Of a DNA stretch of 64,000 nt, positions 11,769 through 23,527 are shown piece by piece. The position numbers and the translations under genes are program-made. The notes beneath the pieces were generated by a model. It was not told the origin of the DNA and did not search any database. It saw only the letters and a list, made by a program, of their open reading frames with translations. Numbering within the stretch: position 1 is the stretch's first letter; the number at the start of each line of letters is the position of its first letter. The stretch comes from Silene latifolia (taxonomy: Eukaryota; Streptophyta; Magnoliopsida; Caryophyllales; Caryophyllaceae). Location: positions 19,211,748-19,275,747 of the forward strand of contig NC_133530.1 in assembly GCF_048544455.1 (NCBI RefSeq), given 5' to 3'.

Positions 11769-14700
11769 TGTAACACCCCCATACTCCAAGTGCCTTATCA
11801 GGACCACTTAAGGCATGGAAGTGCTACCATCTCGGTTACCCGAGGCAATGATAATCATCAGACAATAAAGAAACATATTTAAATAGTAAATAACGTTTAA
11901 TGTGATTACATGTCTCAACCAAAACTATTAAACTGAAATACAAAGTACTCAAACGATCTACTGATAAAACTATCAAAGCTACTAGACATCGTCTGACACA
12001 GCGGAAGACTTCTAACTGCCACGTGATGACTCATCCCAGCTATCCCATGCGCATCAATCATACCTGCTCAATAACTGCTCACCACCCCCGAATGGATCAC
12101 CACAGTTTTTAAAACATTTAAACGGGGTCAGTACTGATTACATAAAAACAAATGCCATAAAGAAACAACGTCACAAACAGCTCAAGCAGTTCACACAAAT
12201 CCCCAGTCTCCCTCTCCTAACTCCACACAACTGACTACACACTAAAGTGTGTAGCCCTGCCAGAGTACCCATCGCAACAAGTACTCCACACCGCCAGTGG
12301 GGGACCGCAGCCGTACCCACCAAATCCCCGCTCATCTCCATCGAGCGATAAACCCACGTCCATTAATGTGCACATCCCTTCTGTGGCGGGTTCCACAGAA
12401 GGCGAATCATGGGTGTGAAGCCACTCCCGCAAGTGTGTGGACAGCGGGCCGCCCACGGGGGCGCTTGGTGAGAAACGGGGACAAGCATTTGCATTTTGTA
12501 TGGAGTCGCCACCAATTTTTATGGGAAATTGGAACCGTTCGAATACCTCGTGTCATGTCAAGACACAAAGTAGTGACATGAACACTAAGCAATCGTTACC
12601 CTTAGCATTCTATGTCTAGAATGACTCTCGTGGATGCCAATGAACATGGGTGCTCACGGAGATCTGGAGTAAGGGGTGAGGGTACGTATTAGGAAGCTCT
12701 TTTGATCGAACACCTAATCCCGCCCGCCTCGATAGCGGCCTCTACTAATGATTAGGGAAGTTATTCGTACTTGATATATCGTCGGCTATATGCATGCAAT
12801 GCAACATCCATTGATTAATCCTAACATGTGAGAATTTAGACTAAGTCGTTGAAACACGTAATTAGCATACAATTTGGTCGAAGTTGGATTTAGGCTTATT
12901 TACATGCGAAAACATACAAGCGATACAAGAAGAGCAATAATTATAAATGAAAATTACATTAATTACAACAGAATAGGCGATTTATGTCGAAAATACCTTT
13001 AAAACGGATAATTTGAGAAAAAGGGAATCAAAAGAAATAAAAGAAATAAATAAATAAATTAAACGAACAGAAATCAGGTGATAATACGAATATTAGTTAA
13101 TTAAATACGTAACCAAATAACTAAGTCAAAGCAGAAACGGAATTCAGAGACAGAGCTCAACCTGGAACAGGCGCAGCAGAGCTGCGCCCTCTGAAGAGCG
13201 CAGCGATTCTTCGCGTCTGTTCCAAGGGTGAGTTCTGGCTGTGAAGCCGGAACTGCAAATCGTTAATGTTAATTGTTAATTTTAATGGATCGATTGATGA
13301 TATTACTCGGATAAAAGTGATTTAATTGATTATTTACATATGAAGGGGTCATAAAAGCAGTAAAACATGAATGAGACGGACGTAAATGAATTAATTACGT
13401 GAAGGGACGATGTTAATGAATGAGATTAATAAACAACTAAACAAACTAATTAATTGGTTAGATTAAACATGATGAATATGACGAATTAACAATGAATACG
13501 GATGCAAATATACCAAAGGTAAATTCCAGAAACTCAATATTGACGAAATTGAATCTCTAAAACCCGGATTGAATATTAATGACGAAAACCCGCAAATATT
13601 GATTACTTGAGATTTAAGTCGGATTTATGATGATTAGATATGTGAATGAATGATGAATTATGTACATACAATATACATGTGAATATTAAACTACTGTGAA
13701 CGAAGAATCAGTCAAACAAACAAAATAAATAAAACAAGAAACGAATTACAGAGGACGAAGAAGAAGAAAAGAAGCGAGGGCTGCGGCGGCCTCACGAAGA
13801 GGCGCGGCAGAATGCGCTCCTTCGAAGAGGCGCGCGATTCTTTGCGTCTTTTCTCGACGTCTGTCTACTGGAAATCCGCAAAAACAGGTTTTAAAGAAGG
13901 GTTTTAGAAATCGGTTTTAACGGTGTTTTCGACATAAACCTTACAATGATGATACGATAGATAAAAGTACAATAGATAAATAAGGATTATACACCCTCAG
14001 ACTTACATGTTGACGGAACGAGATGAACTAAGTATCGACTAGTGAATGCTCGACGCGAATGCAAAGAGAGTGCCCTCGTAAGAGGAAAACGATTGATTAA
14101 ATTAAGTTGATTGAGTGTAGTTGGTCAAATTGGTCGGTCATGCAACAGAGGAGGTGGTACCGGAAAGATCCGAGCTTACGTGGTCGGAAGTCCAAGCACG
14201 TAGGCGCCAATTAGTAAGAACGAAGTCTAGAATGCAAAGGGAGAAGAGAAGGGCGGACACTCGCGTGAGAAATATGAGGAGCGAAGGCTCCTATTTATAC
14301 TAATCACGTGAAGGAATAGGGTTTCGGAGACTCTTTGGAAGTGAATCTCGGAAAGATATAAAAAAGATACGTAAATCATGCAAAGAAGGGCTTGGGAAGA
14401 GGCGCGCAGCCCATGCGTCCCTTGGAAGAGGCGCAAAGACTGCTGCGTCTATTCCCGTGAGGTTTCCTCCTCTGAATTTGAAGAAAGATTTCCGCGTTTG
14501 AGTTATGGTAGGACGGAAATAATTCGATTATCTTGTGAATATTACGGGATATTATTTGCCAAAAGATAAAATTTGTGAAATATGGAATAGAAATATCCGG
14601 AACATTCCAGAACATTCCGACCCGGGATTTAACAGTTATCAGAAAATGGAGACGGTTTTTGACCCGGACTCCGAATGTACTCTAATTACTGCCAAAACGA

Positions 14701-15606
14701 CCGTATCTGGACGTAGATGACAACTAAGAGGTTGACATTAATATTTGAGCAAACACTTGACGATAATCTTACGAACTGTCACAAATCGTTCCGCGAATCA
14801 AACATGCGGCCCAATCATCACCGGGTGGTTTGCGGGAGGTGCAGAAACGAGGTGTCTACAAAGTGACTCCACTCAGCCAGGGACGTGCCCCGAAGAACAC
14901 AGACATACAAACAGCAATCAACAATACAACATCAACAACCGTCTGAAACAATCAACAATATAATTAACCAATAATCACAACAACAATCACCACACATTTA
15001 TGTAGCCAATACTGAGTAGGGAAACCCTACCTGGAATGCAATACAATCAGACGGTGTCAACAGCTGATATCAAAAGCCTCCTCTACGAACCCTCCTCCTA
15101 ACATAACATCACATATATCACTAACCACATAAGACTAACACAAATCCCCAATTCCCAAAATTAGGGTTTAACGAAACTTAATTAAATACAACAAAATCGG
15201 TACATAGATCTTACCCTCGACGCAAGGATCACAAGAATGTAAAGGATGATGAATTCCGACCTCTCAAGCTCCGGGATTTGTCAATAATGCGAAAGATGCG
15301 AAGTACGTAGGTTGAAATCTCTTTTGAAGTAATTAGGTTTGATAAAAGTGTTTAGTGTTGATGACGGAAAGCTTTATATACCTATTCGCATTATTAACAA
15401 AACCCGACAAAACATTACCCGTAAACCGAGCTACTCGATCGAGTGTCGCCTACTCGATCGAGTGCCGCCTACTCGATCGAGTACCAAGGCTACTCGATCG
15501 AGTACCCTACAGGTCAGAAACTATTTTAAATCGCAAAACACCCTTACTCAACAGAGTAAGGCCCACTCGATAGAGTACCCAGAGACTCAACAACCGTAGT
15601 ATTACA
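11769..15606 (-). repeat. 5' LTR of element II, split by a solo LTR
   Basis: Without the 2425-bp insertion and its 5-bp duplication the LTR is about 1.41 kb, close to the 1318 bp of element IV. Its U3 part carries four perfect ACTCGATCGAGT palindromes (15433, 15452, 15471, 15492) and two decayed ones (15546, 15567). Confidence 0.85.
12436..14860 (-). mobile_element. Solo LTR (family V, copy A), 2425 bp
   Basis: Minus-strand copy of the repeat at 39210-41640. It starts TGTAGACACC and ends CTGTCCACA (minus reading) and is flanked by a perfect 5-bp target duplication AAGTG (12431-12435 and 14861-14865). It has no coding capacity or internal region, so a solo LTR left by LTR-LTR recombination is the best reading. 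A TATAAATAG box (14291-14299, minus) supports an LTR. The segment GGTGGCGACTCC near its 3' end resembles Ogre/Tat primer sites, so lineage is uncertain. Three GC-rich palindromic blocks lie at about 13160-13230, 13790-13860 and 14385-14455. Confidence 0.85.
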
Positions 15607-15949
15607 ACTGTGCTTCTTCTTAATCACATTCTGACCTCCTATGGCGGCTCGCCTGAGTTGCCTGGCTACCCACCTGTGACGCTTGCTTGGCTTGTTAGGC
15701 TAGTCTCTTTCACTGCTTGTATCTTTTTCTTCTTGTCAAAATAAGCCTCTAGCTTTCAACTCGGGTCTCCGACTTCATCAACTTCCAAGCTCCAAACTCG
15801 GTTCCTACCTTAATCATCCATACTCGGATAACTCAGTACAATTACACAAAATATGCACGAAACAAGTGCTAAAGTTGAACACACACTATGCCGCATAAAA
15901 TAACACATTTAACTCCTCCAAAATCACTTAATCAACCATCTTATAATAT
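15607..15949. other. Gene-free stretch right of element II
   Basis: AT-rich, moderately complex sequence between the outer LTR end of element II and the satellite fragment. I see no ORF, terminal repeat or RNA gene. It may be old retroelement sequence. Confidence 0.5.
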
Positions 15950-16510
15950 ACAAAACCCGTCTTATCACCGAGGTTCGACAAATGTTGGTTTATCGCATAC
16001 CGACACCCCAAATGTCCTTCGTTGCTTCTCAAATTTTGTATGACTGCTTTACCTGGTCTGAGGAACCTTATGTGTGATTTCTGGAGGATTTTGTTTTGGG
16101 ACCCGTAATCCCGGAAACTGTGTATTTATAAACATCAATTTGAATCGTTCGGGAAGTCGTACTGGACCCCGTTTTTTTTCTCCCGATTTTCCAACTACGT
16201 GTCCTAGGTTATTTCAGGAGTTAAACAATTTGATTTGAGGACAAAATAACGAGTATTATTCCTTTTTTTCATGATTATCCGGGGTTCGAGGAATGCTGGT
16301 TTATCACATACTGGCACCCCCAAATTTCCGCTCTTAAATTTTCAGTGGCCGCTTTACCTGGTCCGAGGAACCTTCTGTGTGATTTCCAGAGGATTTTGTT
16401 CCGGGATCCTGTAATCCCGAAAATCGAGAACTACTACATTTCTATTTGAGCCGTTCGGGAGATCGTGTCGGACCCTGTTTGATTTTCTCCTGATTTTTCT
16501 ACCACGTTAA
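15950..16510 (+). repeat. ~312-bp satellite, about 1.7 units
   Basis: Units starting with GAGGTTCG or GGGGTTCG at 15970 and 16281 (311 bp apart) share the order: GCTGGTTTATC, a CGGCACCCC-like block, TTTACCTGGTC, TGTGTGATTTC, GTTCGGGA and TTTTCTCCCGATTTTCC. The same monomer forms the larger array at 47185-48531. Confidence 0.85.
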
Positions 16511-16576
16511 AAAAAACTAAAATGTGGAATAACTTGAAAAACTTTATAAAACTCAAAAAAAATCCCCAGTTATATA

Positions 16577-16773
16577 CTCCCTCATATTCTATATTTTCTT
16601 CCCTTTTCATTTTTACACAAGAAATAATAAAGTGAATTTTGACCACACAAAACTCACTACCCCACGTGTCATTGAATTTGGACCACAAAAATCATCCCAA
16701 AAAAAGGAAATAGGGAAGATAACCCGAATAACCGAATAAAGAAATAGGAAAGAAAATATAGAATAGGAGGGAA
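16577..16773. mobile_element. Stowaway-type MITE (197 bp)
   Basis: Terminal inverted repeats CTCCCTCATATTCTATATTT and, reversed, TTCCCTCCTATTCTATATTT, flanked by the dinucleotide TA on both sides (16575-16576 and 16774-16775). The CTCCCTC end and TA target duplication are the marks of Tc1/mariner-derived Stowaway MITEs. No coding capacity. Confidence 0.82.
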
Positions 16774-16886
16774 TATTAAATTTGATATAGTCCAATGTAT
16801 AATTCTTTTTTCCTACTAACATCATGCATTGATATTGATCCGTTTTATACTTAACACCAAACATAACTGTTGTAGAGGAGACTATA

Positions 16887-17185
16887 GGGGGCGTTTGGTT
16901 CAAACATTAGGTATGGAATGAAATGGATTCTAACTCCAATGAGGTATGGAGTTAGAACCCCATACCTATTTAAAGTTGTTTGGTTTAATCCGGGAATGGG
17001 AATAATATTGTGTGGGATGGAATGGAGTTGGAACCTTGGGGAGAAACATGGGTATGGGATTCCAAGGGGTTGGAATGGAGTTAGAATCCATCAGGTATCT
17101 AAATCCATTCCAAAATGCTCCAACCAAACATTGAAATGGCTTGAATCCATTCCAATCCATTCCAAAATCTCCAACCAAACACCCA
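16887..17185. mobile_element. MITE with GGGYGTTTGGTT termini, 5' of polyubiquitin
   Basis: About 299 bp. The ends GGGCGTTTGGTT and (reverse) GGGTGTTTGGTT face each other, and the interior holds many inverted copies of TGGAATGGA/TCCATTCCA, so the element folds back on itself. ATA flanks both sides (16884-16886 and 17186-17188), a possible 3-bp duplication as in PIF/Harbinger. It ends about 217 bp before the polyubiquitin TATA box. A long ORF crossing it is not a gene. Confidence 0.65.
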
Positions 17186-17402
17186 TAAAGATCCAACTAA
17201 CTCTTCTAATATTCTTATCTTTCAGATTAGTTGTTGAGTTGGTCACAAGCAAAGATCTAGAAGTTTCAAGTTTTCAACAACCTTTCATGAATCTACCCTT
17301 TCTTCGTGCCAAGTTCATGGAAATAATCTTTCTATTTTTTTCCTTTAAAAAAGTCCTAATAATTTGGAAAAAAGATTACTTATCAAGTCCGCAAACAAAC
17401 CT

Positions 17403-17410
17403 TATAAATA
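17403..17410 (+). promoter_or_regulatory. TATA box of the polyubiquitin gene
   Basis: TATAAATA, followed about 30 bases on by a pyrimidine/adenine-rich leader. It lies 126 bp before the donor of the leader intron, as in other plant polyubiquitin promoters. Confidence 0.75.
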
Positions 17411-17529
17411 CCAACCCATCACCTTAGGGTTTCTTCATTTCTCAATTTACAATCAATTACGAAATCCCCAAATCAATCTTCAACATCTCAATTCTTCTTC
17501 GATCATCAAATCATCAATCTCATCTCAAG

Positions 17530-18057
17530 GTATAATCTTCTTTTCCTTTTTCTTTCAATTAGTTAACTTAATTCTATGATCGCTGATTGTTCTCGTTCTT
17601 CATTTAATTTCATATATATAGTTCTAAATCGAGTTCAATTATTGTTTTTGAATTTAATTTAGGATCACGATTTTTATTTGTTAGGGTTCATACGCTGTTG
17701 TTTCCGTAGGCACAATTTTGTTGATTTGTTATCTTTGATTTATCGGCGATTATTACTCAAATCTGCTTATTAATTTATTGTACTATATACAATATACCTA
17801 ATTAATTGACTAGAGATACAATTGTAGCCATTTTGTTGAAGTTTTGATCGATTATTTTCTTAGTATTTATGATTTTCCATGTTTAATTATTGATAAACTT
17901 CATGAGGTTTACTGTTTGTTAAATTGATTTAACATGATTAAATTTATCAATTTTATGAGTAATGAATAAGTTGTGTTTATATGATTGTGCGGTAATTCTT
18001 CTCAATTGAAGATTTTGTGTGTTCCGAAGTCTAATTGGTGATTTTAATTATCTGTAG
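17530..18057 (+). other. Leader intron of the polyubiquitin gene (528 bp)
   Basis: Donor CTCAAG/GTATAA after base 17529; acceptor ATCTGTAG directly before the ATG. The intron is T-rich. A single intron abutting the start codon is characteristic of plant polyubiquitin genes, where it strongly raises expression (family knowledge). Confidence 0.85.
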
Positions 18058-18747
<690 letters not shown>

Positions 18748-18923
18748 GCCGTTTAGATCGTATTTGACTATGTTGGTGTTTGAATCCCATTTGGCTTTGT
18801 TAGTACTTTTGGTGTCAAGTTATAATCTATTTGTGAAAACTATTTCCCTTTCATTGTAGGAGGGTAACTTTCCTCTGGTTTTTAAGTTGTGATTGGTCGT
18901 GATGAACTAGTACATTCAACTTG

Positions 18924-18929
18924 AATAAA
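18924..18929 (+). terminator. Poly(A) signal of the polyubiquitin gene
   Basis: AATAAA 177 bases after the stop codon in a T-rich 3' untranslated region. Confidence 0.65.
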
Positions 18930-18935
18930 AGTCCT

Positions 18936-20010
18936 ATTTGTGTCTAATTTTGTATTGTGGTTTTCCATTAAATTCGGATGATATTTTGATCTATCGATGT
19001 TGTGAAGGAGTTGTCGCTGAATTAACATCTCCCTTGACTATCTGTGCGTAGAAGCAATTATCGTCGAAGACATGACTTCAAGTGCAGAAGTCAATTATCG
19101 TCTAATGAAAGCCGAGTTCGGCAACTATCGTTGAAGACATAACTTCAAGTGTAGAAGTCAATTATCGTCGAAAAGTCGGGATAAGTAAATCTCGTCTCCC
19201 TTGTTACCAAGGATTAAACATTATTAGGATCAAAATCTCTCCCTTATTACCAAGGATTAAACATTATAAGGATTAAGGAGGATTTAGGATGGATACGGCA
19301 TTCTTTTGCTCCCACCTCTTTAATCTTCATTTCCTCAATTGCATAATTCAAAAAAAAAACATCTAGACTTAATAAAATACCGCTTTAGGGCAGGATATCA
19401 ACTCATCAAGTGGTGGTATAGTGTCAAATTAACACTATAAACATCACTGTTTTACGAACTTGACTGGCTTCACCAAGGAATGATAAACCAGAATAGTGCG
19501 CGCGAGTTGTGCATAGTTGCATGGCGCAGAAATGGTCTGTTGATAATATATACAAGAGTCTTAGGTCAGAGATTACAACAATCTCATCTACAAATAAGGC
19601 AACTACTACCTAAATATATGCAACCATAATATTTACTTAAAATACAAAGTGTGAATATACAAAGGTATATTCTAATAAAGATAGTCAAGGTAATCTTCAA
19701 ACATTGATATCTTTGTCATGGTAGTGTTGTGAGCGTTGTAACCCATATTCAATATTAAGATAAGTGCAGAAGATGTCATCTCATGCCATGCAGGCAGTTG
19801 TACTTTAATAATAAAATGTGCCATATCTAGTAGGTCAAACGAGGACAACGGTCAACAGAAGGGGACATACCAAGCTGCTTCAGAATATCCGTGAATGTTG
19901 CCTGTAGACATTTCCAGATGAAAAGCATATCAGAGGAAGCTAAAATGTAACAATCCACTATCCACAGCATGTAAACATTATCCACATTCATATATCAATT
20001 AGTCTTGTTG
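18936..20010. other. Intergenic stretch with small tandem duplications
   Basis: No convincing gene. A ~67-bp unit (CAATTATCGTCGAAGACAT-like) occurs at 19055 and 19122 with a further partial copy, and CCAAGGATTAAACATTAT occurs at about 19208 and 19249. A short splice-bounded exon-like piece on the minus strand near 19870-19905 could not be tied to any gene. Confidence 0.5.
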
Positions 20011-20180
20011 AAGACGGGTCGGAGTAAGTGACGGATAATGCCACTCACAAAATGAATAGGGAGGACAAGGTGGGGGCACCCTCATGTGCTTCCCTCTTCC
20101 TCTATTTGGGTCTTTTGTGAGGGAAAATGGTATCCGTCACTCCAGAGTAACGGATACGTGCCGTCACAAATAAGATTTTG
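20011..20180. mobile_element. Foldback MITE candidate with GACGGATA arms
   Basis: GTGACGGATAATGCCACTCAC near 20028 pairs with GTGAGGGAAAATGGTATCCG near 20117-20136 on the opposite strand, and the arms extend inward over the ATAGG(G)AGG/CCTCTAT parts. No clear target duplication, so the class is open. Confidence 0.45.
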
Positions 20181-20182
20181 TG

Positions 20183-20185
<3 letters not shown>

Positions 20186-20232
<47 letters not shown>
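20186..20232. repeat. (AT)n microsatellite, 47 bp
   Basis: Uninterrupted AT dinucleotides directly next to the poly(A) tail of the LINE (T-run on the plus strand). Confidence 0.95.
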
Positions 20233-20250
<18 letters not shown>

Positions 20251-20271
20251 TGTCAGCTGTAAAAGAAGGTT

Positions 20272-22489
20272 TTACAGTTTCATGGCTTGCTTAGCAAGGC
20301 TATGCGCAACGCCATTCATCTGCCTCGGAATAAAATTGAAACATAAACAGTGAAAGAAACTAAAAGAACCCCGAAGGTCCTCCAAGAGCCCCGCAATCCT
20401 GTGATTATCCTTGTCCACTCCCGCTATTTGGCTGATAAGTTGCCAGCAATCCGATGAGATATCAAGATGTAAAATCTGCTCTTCACGTGCCCACTCCACG
20501 ATATCCCGAACCCCCAGGGCTTCAGCTTGCAGCGGTGATTCAGCTCTGGTACGTACCCTGTCTACGACCTAATTCCTGCCCCATGCCATCATAAGCAATC
20601 CACCCGAAAGCCGCCTCAAAAGTCTGATTCCAACTAGCATCCACTTTTACGCGTACAACCGTACAGCCAGATGACTTGCCTACAACACACACAGGATGAC
20701 CGTTGCGAATATCGACCAGATCCCTTTGGAGGGACCCTTCTTCCTCACATCGCAGATCACTCCGATTTTGCCTCAAGTTCATGGAATTACACAAGATGTG
20801 TACTTTCTCCCCAATAACCTTGTAGACCATATTCGTGATCACATGCGAATTGACTGCTTGATCTTGGAATTTAATTTTGTTTCTCATTGTCCATAAGCCC
20901 CACAAAGTTGCCACAAAATGGATCACCTGGTTCATCCCCTCATCCTTTTTTTTGTAAATAGTGGATCCAATCGCAAATCCAATTTGAAATTGGAATGCCT
21001 CCTGCACCCTCGACCCGAATGCCTAGAACCGATCCAGCCCAGATCCTTCCTGAGAGACCACAGTCCCTGAAAAGGTGCTCAGGTGTTTCCATAATGTGCT
21101 GGTCTCCTCTGCACATGTCACAGAACGGATCCGCATCAATCTTCCGCTTCACGATCTCATTCCCGGTCGGAAGCACATTTGTAATAATCTTCCAGAGTAG
21201 GAGTTTCCACATCTGTGGGATAGGCAACCTCCATAGCACTTTCCGACAAAACAGTCGTCCTCGATCGCTGAGTCTACACTTGTCCTTATCTGTCCCAACT
21301 TTGGCCATGTAGTCGGTAAATATTAAACCATATCCACTCTTTACCGTATAATTGCCCGTTGTTGTGAGCGGCCAAAAAACCTTATCTTCGCTTCTCACTT
21401 CGCACCTTGGTATAGCAAGGATCCGTGTAGCCCACTCCTCAGTGAACAAACCTTCAATGAAGACCTTATTCCACCTACCATTAGATTGGAACAGGTTCCG
21501 TACCTGCAAATTAGCAAGGAATCCATTGCTAAGGTTTAGCCAGTCTTCTTTGGGCTCCGGTCTCTCTCCCCCCACCCATCTTGCAGTCTAGACATTGATC
21601 TTCGAGTTAAAGCCAGGCTTTCACCCCATATTCTCCATGATGACAGATAACCCATATAGGATGCTACGTATACCCCATGAACACCCAGTGCCCTTAAGGG
21701 GGGTCATACCTTGCTAGATCACCTTTGTGCCAAAAAACTTTTGCCTGAAAATCTTGCAGAAAAGAGATGATTCTCCAGAAACGATTCTCCACCCATGTTT
21801 AGCCAATAATGCTTGATTAAGACATTTCACATTTCGAATACCCAAGCCACCCCCACTCTTTGGTAGGCTCAGAAAGTTTTTGCTACACCAGTGGATATTA
21901 TGCCCCATCCTACATCCCGTCCACCAAAATTGTGCCAAAATAGAGTTAATCTTTTTTGCCACACTTACCGGTAGTTTGAAGACCGATAGAAAGTAATTTG
22001 AGAGATTTGATAGAACCGATGAGATTAGAGTAAGTCGTCCAGCTGGTGATAGAAAAATCCCATTCCATGAAGAAATGCGTCTGGTGACATGTTCAATAAG
22101 AGCGTTAAAAATGCCTTGTTTTGAGTCTTTAAATTCAGCAGGGATACCCAGATACTTCCCAATACCATTGTTCTTCTTGATATCAAAGGCCTTCATAATC
22201 CTCTGGGCTTTGGCTAAAGTAGTACTCGGACTGAACAGAATCCCTGACTTATCCACATTCAATCTTTGACCCGACGCGTCGCAGTACTCCTTGATGATTT
22301 GCACTAAATGGGTTACCGAATTCCCCTTATCCTTGAAGAAGAAGATTGAATCATCTGCGAAGAAAAGGTGTGTAATAGGGCTAACTTCCTTAACCAATTG
22401 AATATCATGTACCAGTCTAAGGTCGTGTGCGTGACTAACATTTCGGGACAGTACCTCCATACACAAAATGAAAAGGTAAGGGGATAGCG
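20272..22489 (-). pseudogene. LINE ORF2, 3' part: RT palm, zf-RVT, RNase H
   Basis: Begins with SPYLFILCMEVLSRNV, the continuation of the RT cut at GDPL by the solo LTR. The catalytic FADD box is at 22350-22361. The frame ends with TAG at 21714. The next ORF (21575-20940) holds the zf-RVT region (PFCDMC...HLFRDC). The last part (21007-20540 and 20499-20272) holds an RNase H domain starting VDASWN and closing with FIPRQMNGVAHSLAKQAM, divided by a TGA at 20540-20542. This enzyme would copy the LINE RNA onto nicked target DNA. Several stops and frame changes make it inactive. Confidence 0.87.
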
Positions 22490-23446
22490 TGTGACACCCC
22501 GCGATAAAACGGAAGATAAAACTTATAAATTCAAGCGGAAAATAGGAAATTTTTGAAACTTTTGAAATTCAAAGCGCGGGTTTATTAAAATACAAAACAC
22601 AAATAAAGAATGCGGAAATAAAGTTTAAATTATACAAACGTGATAGCCAAGGTGAGGGAAAATATATCCCTCGAATGATAATACAATGAAAGGTGAGTCT
22701 AAACAAATCCTAATAAACCGACTACAAGGCCAAAGTGCTCGCTAGCTCACACAAGTCTTCACCCCATGAATGCACCACTAATACCTGTCATTCATGTAAA
22801 CATGAACGCCACAGTCAGTGGGGAGTAACTCAAGGTTCTCCCAGCCACAAAATGTCAAAATGAACATAACAAAGAACTAAACAGGTAAGTCATATAAGAT
22901 ACTTACGAAAGACATGAATATCAAGTTTATATATTTAAACATGCCAATTAAATGCGATGGAAAATGATAGATCAATATTAGCATAATGGGGACTCATTAT
23001 TCATGTGAAACAGTTAAGTAGGGATCAATCAATGCAAAATTACAAGAATAGAAACTGTAGCCATTATTTGGAAAACTTCTTAGCAAACATTGTACGGGAC
23101 GTGGCTACTAATGTCACATTCATATTTATGGCTTGCATCTCACCATAAGAACGGATGGGAACATCAATCCCGACGATCATATCGCAACTAGAGGGCTTAT
23201 AGCTCACCCCTAGTATCCAATAGGACCAAGACAAACAACAGACAAATACCAATATCTATAACCAAGCAAGACCTTTACTACTCATTTATCAAAATATAAT
23301 TCCCCTGGTAGAACGACAATGGTACTCCCAAGACTCAGTCCTAGTCTAAATCTGGCCAGACTCTCGGGATAAGAGAGTCGGTTCCGATTCGACATGCGGC
23401 AGGACAGTCCGCATCCAAGACTCGAAGACAGATCGGAAATCGAGAA

Positions 23447-23527
23447 CCCACAATCGGCAGGACAGTCCGAAAGAGGCGGAAGATATGAGCTAAACCCACA
23501 ATCGGCAGGACAGTCCGAAAGAGGCGT
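23447..23527. repeat. 48-bp tandem duplication inside the solo LTR
   Basis: CCCACAATCGGCAGGACAGT recurs at 23447 and 23495, with a further GGCAGGACAGTCCG copy near 23398. This is the GC-richest part of the LTR. Confidence 0.8.

Larger units (their letters stand above)
10879..15606 (-). mobile_element. Ty3/gypsy element II (inverted; 5' LTR plus leader only)
   Basis: Reads on the minus strand as an LTR (15606 to 11769), a primer-binding site (11765 to 11754) and part of the untranslated leader (11768 to 10879), where element I interrupts it. The LTR and leader match element IV closely: TGTAATACT start, ACTCGATCGAGT palindromes, GGGGGTGTTACA end and the leader segment just after the primer site. 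II and IV are therefore one family. The gag-pol part is not in this window; it should lie left of element I. Confidence 0.85.

Noticed and set aside
12235..12619. Several short ORFs around 12.2-12.6 kb
   Set aside because: They lie in LTR sequence of element II and solo LTR V in overlapping frames and show no homology.
16918..17427. 169-aa ORF upstream of polyubiquitin
   Set aside because: Runs across a foldback MITE and the promoter, including the TATA box; no domain.
19865..19910. Host gene exon on the minus strand (ATFTDILKQL)
   Set aside because: One short splice-bounded piece with no recognisable neighbours or family; too little to call.
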